Part shown: piece by piece, positions 1 through 7,288 of the stretch
Numbering within the stretch: position 1 is the first letter of the stretch
Layout: the number at the start of each line of letters is the position of its first letter
NCBI GenBank assembly: GCA_012964435.1
Contig: DTTX01000063.1
Coordinates: 1-34,441 of the forward strand
Reading direction: 5' to 3'
Origin: Mesonia sp.
GTDB taxonomy: Bacteria > Bacteroidota > Bacteroidia > Flavobacteriales > Flavobacteriaceae
Length of the DNA: 34,441 nucleotides
Position numbers and translations under genes: made by a program
Notes under the pieces: generated by a model
Told to the model about the DNA's origin: nothing
The model's database searches: none
What the model saw: only the letters and a program-made list of their open reading frames with translations

Positions 1-2220
1 AAACTCGAAGAAGGTTTAGATAGTAAAAAAGAGGTGTTAGATCATTTAGAGCCTATACATATCTTGTTAGATGATCTTTTTCCTAATATTCTTACCAATA
101 ACGAAATTAAAGCAGCCGCTTTACCACATCAAAACTTCTTATTTAATAAAACTAAACGTTTTAAAGAAATTTTAAAACGAGCGGGAGACGATTTTGAGTT
201 GAAAGTGAGAAATTTTACGACCGAAGCAGATTATGTTTTTGGTTGTATTTTAATTTTGAATGGTTACTATGGTTATAACATAGATTTTACAAGACCATTT
301 TATTACGATATTCCCGATGAAAACGGAATTTTAAGACATTATCGAATTGCAGCAAATGCAGATTTTGTTGAATTTGAAAAAACAGATCAAGCTTTAGATA
401 TCACAGAAGAAGATGTAGATCTATTGCTGCAGAACACCGATGATATAGAATTATGGAAAGAAAAATTTCCGCCGCTAAGTTGGGTTTTTAAAGGTTTTAT
501 AATTACAAATCTTACCGATGTAACCATCGATGATGGGATTTCAGATCTTAAAACACAACTATTAAATAATAATTTACCTAAAGAGAATAAATTAAGCGGG
601 ATTACAGAGATCTTTAGATCGATATACAGTAGTCCTGATCTTGAGGTTGGACTCACTTTATTCGACAAAAAAAGTTCAGAGCTTTTTAGAATGGAAAATA
701 AAGAGATCTGTAGTTTTATTTTAGATGAAGAGGTAGAAGTAGATTGTAAACAAGCCTTTTGTGATGATACCTATACTACGCTGGTAGGAAGCAGACAGTA
801 TTTTTCGCTATCTAATGTCGATGCTTATTTAAAGAATCATCCTGATAGTTTATTGAGTAAGAACTTAAAGAATAAAGGGATTAAAAGCTGCATTTTTGCT
901 CCTATTGCAAAAGGTGACGATCTTTTAGCTATTCTAGAATTGGTTTCTTACCATAAAAATGAATTAAACAGTATAAATGCGATAAAGCTTGAAGATATAG
1001 TACCTTATATCGTTACAGCGATCGAAAGAAATAAAACAGATTTTGAAAATAGGGTGAAAGCTGTTATTCAGAGTGAGTGTACCTCGATTCATCCAAGCGT
1101 TCTTTGGGTTTTTGAAGAAGAAGCAAGACGTTACATACGAGATTTAGATAGTGATGGCGTTTCGTCATTTAGAGATATTGCTTTTGCAGATGTATATCCG
1201 CTTTACGGTCAAATAGATATTGTAGGCTCTTCAGATGAAAGAAATAAAGCAATACAAGCAGATCTCATTAAACACCTTAAAATGATCGCTAAGATCATCG
1301 ATCATGCTTATCAAGAAGAACCACTTCCCGTATATGAACAAGTAAAATTTAGAATTGACGAGTTTCGTGAAGATTTAAAAGAAAACCTTAATGCTTCCAG
1401 CGAACAGAAGATCATAAATTTTATTCATAAAGAGATCGATCCTTTAATTGATCATTTTAAAACCAAGTCAGACGTATTAAGTAGAATGATCGATCACTAT
1501 AACTCTTGTATCGATGAAGATACCGGAGTGATTTATAATGAACGCAAAAATTATGATGATACCGTACAACGAATCAATAGAACTTTAGCTCGTTATATAG
1601 ATAGAAAACAGGTAGAGGCTCAACAAATCTTTCCGCATTATTTTGAGCGTTATAAAACCGATGGTGTAGATCATAATATTTACATAGGAGAATCGATGAC
1701 TAAGAACAAAGAATTTAGTCGCGTTTATCTGCATAACATTAGGTTATGGCAAATACAAGTAGTATGTGAAATGGAAAATAAATTCTACCACATACAAGAA
1801 AATATGCCTTTAAAACTTGATGCGGCTTCATTAATATTAGTTTTCAGCTCAACACTTTCTATTCGTTACCGTATGGATGAAAAGAAATTTGATGTTGACG
1901 GCACTTACAATGCGAGATACGAAATCATTAAAAAGCGCATCGATAAAGCTTACATTAAAAATACCGAAGAGCGAATTACTCAAAAAGGTAAAATCGCCAT
2001 TATATATTCTCAAAAGGCAGATGAAAGAGAATATTTAAAATATATCGATTACTTACAAAAAAAGAACTACCTCGGTGATGAGGTAGAACTTTTAGAACTT
2101 GAAGATGTACAAGGTGTTGTTGGTTTAAAAGCCCTTCGAGTTGAAGTACTCTACCATAAAGACAAAGATTCTGAAGAGAAAACTTTAACTTATGAAGACT
2201 TAATGGAAGAATTACATTAA
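1..2220 (+). CDS. GAF domain-containing protein, 5' end cut by window edge
   Basis: The reading frame is open from base 1 to the TAA at 2218-2220, so the GTG at 34 is probably an internal valine and the true start lies to the left of the window. The protein is acidic, has no signal peptide or membrane segment and should be cytoplasmic. A region at about residues 185-345 (counted from the GTG) has the alternating strand/helix pattern and the 'apia...l.ailel' style strand of a GAF domain, a small-molecule-binding fold. The rest is mostly helical and charged, and I do not recognise it. The family looks like the large flavobacterial GAF proteins of unknown role. The last 9 bases overlap the 3' end of the convergent HD/Pycsar-type gene. 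Ligand and partner cannot be told from the sequence. I saw no cyclase, kinase or GGDEF motif. Confidence 0.6.
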   Translation, partial: KLEEGLDSKKEVLDHLEPIHILLDDLFPNILTNNEIKAAALPHQNFLFNKTKRFKEILKRAGDDFELKVRNFTTEADYVFGCILILNGYYGYNIDFTRPFYYDIPDENGILRHYRIAANADFVEFEKTDQALDITEEDVDLLLQNTDDIELWKEKFPPLSWVFKGFIITNLTDVTIDDGISDLKTQLLNNNLPKENKLSGITEIFRSIYSSPDLEVGLTLFDKKSSELFRMENKEICSFILDEEVEVDCKQAFCDDTYTTLVGSRQYFSLSNVDAYLKNHPDSLLSKNLKNKGIKSCIFAPIAKGDDLLAILELVSYHKNELNSINAIKLEDIVPYIVTAIERNKTDFENRVKAVIQSECTSIHPSVLWVFEEEARRYIRDLDSDGVSSFRDIAFADVYPLYGQIDIVGSSDERNKAIQADLIKHLKMIAKIIDHAYQEEPLPVYEQVKFRIDEFREDLKENLNASSEQKIINFIHKEIDPLIDHFKTKSDVLSRMIDHYNSCIDEDTGVIYNERKNYDDTVQRINRTLARYIDRKQVEAQQIFPHYFERYKTDGVDHNIYIGESMTKNKEFSRVYLHNIRLWQIQVVCEMENKFYHIQENMPLKLDAASLILVFSSTLSIRYRMDEKKFDVDGTYNARYEIIKKRIDKAYIKNTEERITQKGKIAIIYSQKADEREYLKYIDYLQKKNYLGDEVELLELEDVQGVVGLKALRVEVLYHKDKDSEEKTLTYEDLMEELH

Positions 2221-3396
2221 CCAAAAAGCAATTACAAAACTTATTACCGAGATAATAATCCCTGTCATAAAAATAGTGTAAGTCCAACGTAAAATTTTAT
2301 ATTTTCTGTTAAGCACGATTCCTAAGTAGTATAGATCTTTGGTTAGCGCTTCATAAACGTAATCTTTATCCTTCAAAATTTCATTAATAGCCCAATTATA
2401 TTGGTCAAATTTCATTTGATGAAAATTTCCAAAGAATAAAACATTAATCTCTCTGTTTTTTACTTGCTCTTTAGTAAACTCACCGGTCGTAACATTAGGT
2501 TTTGTAGACATTATAGAGAGTACGATAGATGCCACACAAAAGCACACCATAATTAAAGTAGGTATCATTAAATGTCGGTTAGATGCCGCATCTAATTTTG
2601 GTATAATATTGGCCAGCGCTAAAGAAATAATAATCGCGTTTACCGAAAGCAAAATGTTAGCTTTGGTATCTGCAATATCACTTAATTTAATATGGTTCCT
2701 TAAAGTGGTACGGTAAAGCGTTTGTATGCTTCGTTCAGGATTGTCGTTTTTGTAACGCGCTTTAAGTTTAGCTTTAGCTTCTTCTTTTTCGTACTTTTTC
2801 TTAAGCTTTTTCTGACTTTCTAATAGGCTTAATAAATTTTCATCCTTTTTGGGTTTCCAGTGTTCGACAGCATAATCACTATAAAATTTATGCTCTTCTG
2901 TAAACATTCTAATATTTTCTTCTATCCATTCGTTAGGAGTAAAATATTTAATGTTGTGCAGTTTTAATTCTTGTCGAAGAAACTCGGTAGTATCTTCAAA
3001 ATAATCTTTAGCTAAATGAGAAGAGTCTGCATCTCTAATAATCTCTTCAAGTTTAGATTCTGGATTAGCATCTTTTTTGGTGGCAAGAATACATTTTTTA
3101 ACCTCGTTTATGGTTTCTTCACTAACATTTTGATCGGTTAAAAACTGCTTTGCAATCTTTACACTTTCTTCTTCGTGTCCTTTTATAGTTTTCGTATATC
3201 CAGTGTCATGAAGCCACGCAGACAGTAGTAAAACCTCTTCTTCTTTAACATTAATTTGAGATTTTTCAATTAATTCTTTAGTACTTTTAACCACACGTTG
3301 TGTATGGTTATAGTTATGGTAAATGAATGTATTTGGCAGTTCATCTTTAAAAAGTTTCATTACAAAATTATCTGCCTTCTCAATAATGTTTTCCAT
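2212..3396 (-). CDS. HD phosphohydrolase domain fused to Pycsar-effector-type transmembrane domain (PycTM)
   Basis: This is a 394-residue two-part protein. Residues 1-170 form an HD-type metal-dependent phosphohydrolase: His31 in HNYNH, the His63-Asp64 doublet in AWLHDTGY, and Asp122 in the RDAD motif, so the metal ligands look intact. A charged, lysine/glutamate-rich coiled-coil linker follows at about 185-215. The C-terminal part (about 225-394) carries the motif DTKANILLSVN at 243-253, which is typical of Pycsar effector TM domains. Membrane segments lie at about 246-266, 277-296 and 371-393. In Pycsar antiphage systems such domains respond to cCMP or cUMP and damage the membrane. Here no pyrimidine cyclase is adjacent, so a defence role is only a possibility. 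An alternative is a housekeeping nucleotide-controlled membrane protein common in flavobacteria. Translation starts at an ATG, and the gene is divergent from the next one with a 69-bp gap. Confidence 0.8.
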   Translation of the reverse strand: MENIIEKADNFVMKLFKDELPNTFIYHNYNHTQRVVKSTKELIEKSQINVKEEEVLLLSAWLHDTGYTKTIKGHEEESVKIAKQFLTDQNVSEETINEVKKCILATKKDANPESKLEEIIRDADSSHLAKDYFEDTTEFLRQELKLHNIKYFTPNEWIEENIRMFTEEHKFYSDYAVEHWKPKKDENLLSLLESQKKLKKKYEKEEAKAKLKARYKNDNPERSIQTLYRTTLRNHIKLSDIADTKANILLSVNAIIISLALANIIPKLDAASNRHLMIPTLIMVCFCVASIVLSIMSTKPNVTTGEFTKEQVKNREINVLFFGNFHQMKFDQYNWAINEILKDKDYVYEALTKDLYYLGIVLNRKYKILRWTYTIFMTGIIISVISFVIAFWLM

Positions 3397-3465
3397 AGAA
3401 TCTGGTTAGTTTCTGTTAAATGACCATAGCCAAATTAGTAAAAATTCATTCACCTTTTAGATTAC

Positions 3466-6400
3466 ATGAAGAAAAATAACATACTTCTAACAATTTGTAG
3501 CGTATTTATATTAAGTGCCTGTGCGACCTTCGAACCTAAGATCAATAAAGATTATCCTCAAGAATCTTTAGTCTATCCTTTTCAGAAAAAACTAGATAAA
3601 CGATTTTTTTTAATTGGTGATGCCGGTTATTCTCAACCGGGTGGTTCTTCAGAAGCTTTACAAGCCTTTAAACATTTTTTAGATTCTTCTGAAACAAAAG
3701 ATACATATACCATTTTTCTAGGCGATAATATATATCCTGCCGGAATGCCAGATAAAGATGATCCCACAAGAAAACAATCTGAATATCGAATAGATGCTCA
3801 AATAGATGCTCTAGAAGATTATGAAGGTAAAATTCTTTTTATACCAGGAAATCACGATTGGTATGATGAAGGTATTGGTGGTGTAGAAGAACAAGCAGAG
3901 TATATTGAGAAAAGAACAGAACAAGATGATATTTGGGCACCAACCCCAGGTTGTGGTTTAGAAATTAGAGATCTAGGTGAAAATCTTACCATGATCATTA
4001 TCGATTCTCAATGGTATTTAGAAGATTGGGATAATAATCCGACAATTAACGACAATTGTCCTGAGATTAAAACGAGGGAGGCTTTATTTACAGAAATAGA
4101 AACCGAACTTAAAAAAAGTCAAAATAAAAATGTTCTAATGGTGCTACACCATCCTATGTATACAAATGGAGTTCACGGGGGTAATTATCATTTAAACAGA
4201 CATTTATACCCTTCACAGAAAAAAATACCTATGCCGGTATTAGGTTCTTTAGCGATGTTAATAAGAACTACCGGAGGTGTTTCTATACAAGATGCGCAAA
4301 ATGAGCGCTATAAATCTTTTAGAGATCGATTACAAACGCTCTCTAAAGGTTATAAACGAGTGACTTATATTTCTGGGCACGAACATAATATGCAATATGT
4401 CTTGCATGAGGATTTACATCAGATCATTTCGGGTTCAGGTTCTAAAAGTACATTTGCCAGTTTGAGAAATGATGGTGTGTTTGCATATCCAGGTCAAGGT
4501 TTTGCAGTTTACGATGTCTTTGATGATAAATCTACTTGGGTAAGGTTTTATGGAGTTGAAAATTATAAACCAAAACTACTTTTTCAAACCCAAATCTTTA
4601 AGCAAGAACAAGAGATCGAATTAGATTCTATTCCAGATCCTTATTTATTACCAAGAGAAGTAGAAGTTTCGATCTACGATCAAGAAGAGACCGATAAAAG
4701 TCAGGTGTACGAAAGTTTTTGGGGAGATCATTATAGAGATCTTTATGGGAAAAAAATAAAAGCAAAATTAGCCTTACTCGATACCCTTTACGGTGGCTTA
4801 AAAGTGGTAAGAGAAGGCGGTGGTCACCAAACCAGGTCGATAAGGGTACAAGATAGTTTAGGAAGAGATTATAATATTAGAGCTTTAAAAAAGAGTGCTG
4901 TTCAGTTTTTACAAACTGTTGCTTTTAAAGATCAATCGGTAGAACAAAAATTTGAAAATACCTTGGCAGAAGATGCTGTTGAAGATTTTTATACCGCTTC
5001 ACATCCCTATGCATTTATGGCTATACCAAAATTAAGTGAAGCAGCCGGCATTTATCATACTAACCCAAAAATTATCTATTTACCTAAACAAATGGCTTTA
5101 GGTAAATACAACGAAGCTTATGGTAACGATATTTATATGATCGTAGAACGTCCTGAAGATGATTGGAAAGATGCTGAATTTTTTGGTAATCCTAACCACG
5201 ATATACAAAGTACAGAAGGTATGTTCGATCGTTTAAGAAGAGACGAAAAATATAGCGTAGATGAAGCTGCATATATTAAAGCTAGAATTTTTGATATGCT
5301 TATTGGTGATTGGGATAGACATAAAGATCAATGGCGCTGGGCAGAATTCGAAACAGAAGATGGTAAGCATATTTTTAAACCGATACCTCGCGATAGAGAC
5401 CAAGTGTTTTCTAACTTCGATGGAGCTTTCTTCGGAACTTTAAAAGGCTTAGCAGGTTTTGCTAAACAATTTGGGAAATACGGAGAAGATATAGACGATG
5501 TTTCTTGGTTTAATACAGCTGCCGTTGGTTTAGATCGATCTTTAATTCAAAATGAAGGAAAAGAAACTTGGATCAAGCAAGCTAAATATTTACAAGAAAA
5601 TATTTCAGATGAAGTTATACAGCAAGCTTTTAACGATTTGCCGGAAGAAGTTCGTGAAGACGAATCTACCCAAAATATCAAAGAATTATTAAAACAAAGA
5701 AGAGCTAATATTGTAGATATAGCAGAACGTTATTATGATTACCTAGCGAAACTTGCGATTGTTACGGGAACAGATAAAGATGATTTTATAGATATAACTC
5801 GACTTGAAAATGGCAAGACCAACATTAAAATCTTTCGAAATAAAGGTGGCGAGCGTAAATCTTTAGTAAGTGATCGAACCTATTCTAAAGATGAAACCAA
5901 AGAAATTTGGGTATACGGTCTAGATGATGACGATGAAGTTAATGTTGAAGGAGAAAATGAAAGTAACAATATTTTTATACGAGTAATTGGGGGGCAAAAT
6001 AACGATATCTACAAAGTTAAAAATCCAAATAAATTAAAGATCTACGAGCATAAATCTAAGCCCAATACTTTTGATGAAGCTCAAAATGCTAAAATTAGAT
6101 TGTCAGATAATTACGAGCAAAATATTTATAATAAAGACAAAAAGATCTTTAAGACCAATGTAATACTTCCAGGGATTGGTTATAACCCCGATGATGGTTT
6201 AAAACTTGGTGTGCAAGATATACTAACTCATTACGGTTTTAAAAGAGATCCATTCACTTCTCAGCATAGATTAAGAGCCGGTTATTACTTTGCTACTAGC
6301 GGTTTCGATTTGCATTATGATGCACGATTTGCAAGAATCGTCGGTAAATATAGTTTAGGAGTCGATGCTTGGTTTACCAGTCCTAATTTTGCGCAAAACT

Positions 6401-7200
6401 TCTTTGGTTATGGTAACGGCACTAGAAATCCTAACCGAGATTCCGGAGAAGATTTTGACTTTAATAGAACAAAAATTAGTAAAATAGGAGGGAGTGTTGG
6501 TCTTGTTAGACAAAGTCCTTTTGGTAGTTACTTCGGCTATAAAGTCTCTTATGAATCTGTTGAGGTTGAAGAAACAGGAGATAGATTTGTAGATAATTAT
6601 TTTAGTAATGATCCTGATGTTTTTGATCGTCAATATTTTGTTGGAGTAGACGGGACTTATCGTTACGAGAGTTATGACGATGTGTTAAACCCAACGAACG
6701 GAATGAAATTTCAGCTAAGTGTCGGTGGAAAATTAAATACCAAAGAGACCGAGAATATGTATGCGTATATTAAACCATCGATCGAGTTTTATAATTCGGT
6801 AACTAGAAATAGAAGATGGGTTTTACATACCGCTTTAAATTCTCATATTAACATCGGTGACGATTTTGAATTTTACCAAGCTGCGAATTTAGGAGGAGCA
6901 ACCGGTTTAAGAGGTTACCGTAACGAACGTTTTATTGGTGAATCTTCTTTAGCTACATCTGCAGATATTCGTTATACCTTAGGTGAATTTAAAACTACAT
7001 TTTTACCTTTTGAATTTGGAATATTTGGAGGTGGTGATGTTGGTAGAGTTTGGTTAGATGGTGAAGATAATAAACGTTGGCATAACGATATTGGTGGTGG
7101 TCTTTGGGTTAATAGCGCAGAAGCCGTTAACGGAACTTTCAACCTTTTTACAGGGGAAGATGGACTGCGATTTAGCTTTGGTTTCGGATTTAGATTTTAA
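3466..7200 (+). CDS. Lipoprotein: calcineurin-like phosphoesterase + kinase-like middle region + Omp85-type barrel
   Basis: This is a 1244-residue envelope protein. A lipoprotein signal (LSAC, lipidated Cys19) opens it. Residues about 45-330 are a metallophosphoesterase with the full metal motif set: GDAG at 51-54, GDN at 86-88, GNHDWYD at 128-134, HHP at 228-230 and GHEH at 304-307. Residues about 440-790 are a separate domain. A glycine-rich strand region with a conserved lysine pair near 475 is followed by LIGDWDRHKDQW (612-623) and PIPRDRDQ (639-646). This spacing recalls the catalytic loop and metal-binding aspartate of HipA/FAM20-like atypical kinases. Residues about 895-1244 look like a 16-strand-type surface-antigen/Omp85 barrel, with GLRGYR near 1147 and a terminal Phe. 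I see no POTRA repeats. The phosphoesterase and barrel calls are firm; the kinase-like call is inference. A strong terminator follows. Confidence 0.85.
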   Translation: MKKNNILLTICSVFILSACATFEPKINKDYPQESLVYPFQKKLDKRFFLIGDAGYSQPGGSSEALQAFKHFLDSSETKDTYTIFLGDNIYPAGMPDKDDPTRKQSEYRIDAQIDALEDYEGKILFIPGNHDWYDEGIGGVEEQAEYIEKRTEQDDIWAPTPGCGLEIRDLGENLTMIIIDSQWYLEDWDNNPTINDNCPEIKTREALFTEIETELKKSQNKNVLMVLHHPMYTNGVHGGNYHLNRHLYPSQKKIPMPVLGSLAMLIRTTGGVSIQDAQNERYKSFRDRLQTLSKGYKRVTYISGHEHNMQYVLHEDLHQIISGSGSKSTFASLRNDGVFAYPGQGFAVYDVFDDKSTWVRFYGVENYKPKLLFQTQIFKQEQEIELDSIPDPYLLPREVEVSIYDQEETDKSQVYESFWGDHYRDLYGKKIKAKLALLDTLYGGLKVVREGGGHQTRSIRVQDSLGRDYNIRALKKSAVQFLQTVAFKDQSVEQKFENTLAEDAVEDFYTASHPYAFMAIPKLSEAAGIYHTNPKIIYLPKQMALGKYNEAYGNDIYMIVERPEDDWKDAEFFGNPNHDIQSTEGMFDRLRRDEKYSVDEAAYIKARIFDMLIGDWDRHKDQWRWAEFETEDGKHIFKPIPRDRDQVFSNFDGAFFGTLKGLAGFAKQFGKYGEDIDDVSWFNTAAVGLDRSLIQNEGKETWIKQAKYLQENISDEVIQQAFNDLPEEVREDESTQNIKELLKQRRANIVDIAERYYDYLAKLAIVTGTDKDDFIDITRLENGKTNIKIFRNKGGERKSLVSDRTYSKDETKEIWVYGLDDDDEVNVEGENESNNIFIRVIGGQNNDIYKVKNPNKLKIYEHKSKPNTFDEAQNAKIRLSDNYEQNIYNKDKKIFKTNVILPGIGYNPDDGLKLGVQDILTHYGFKRDPFTSQHRLRAGYYFATSGFDLHYDARFARIVGKYSLGVDAWFTSPNFAQNFFGYGNGTRNPNRDSGEDFDFNRTKISKIGGSVGLVRQSPFGSYFGYKVSYESVEVEETGDRFVDNYFSNDPDVFDRQYFVGVDGTYRYESYDDVLNPTNGMKFQLSVGGKLNTKETENMYAYIKPSIEFYNSVTRNRRWVLHTALNSHINIGDDFEFYQAANLGGATGLRGYRNERFIGESSLATSADIRYTLGEFKTTFLPFEFGIFGGGDVGRVWLDGEDNKRWHNDIGGGLWVNSAEAVNGTFNLFTGEDGLRFSFGFGFRF

Positions 7201-7221
7201 TTGAAATAAAGATTTATAATT

Positions 7222-7250
7222 AAAAAAGGGAGCAAATCGCTCCCTTTTTT
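7222..7250. terminator. Bidirectional intrinsic terminator
   Basis: A perfect 6-bp GC-rich stem (GGGAGC at 7228-7233, GCTCCC at 7239-7244) with a 5-nt loop is flanked by six A on the left and six T on the right. It therefore works in either direction and sits between two convergent genes, the phosphoesterase/barrel gene ending at 7200 and the T9SS substrate ending at 7289. Confidence 0.92.
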
Positions 7251-7288
7251 CGTGGTTATCATTAACTAAATCTTATTGGTTGGTTAAT

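Noticed and set aside
387-668. Antisense reading frame inside the GAF gene
   Set aside because: It lies wholly within a well-supported gene on the other strand and has no recognisable motif. The same applies to other short frames nested in real genes, such as 5261-5443, 6355-6633, 20961-21155 and 31249-31527.
2212-3396. A complete Pycsar antiphage system
   Set aside because: Only the effector-type domain is present. The neighbouring GAF protein shows no class III cyclase motifs, so no system was called.
5930-6020. RTX calcium-binding repeats in the phosphoesterase/barrel protein (VIGGQNNDIY)
   Set aside because: Only one weak GG.N.D-like motif occurs; genuine RTX regions have several nine-residue repeats.
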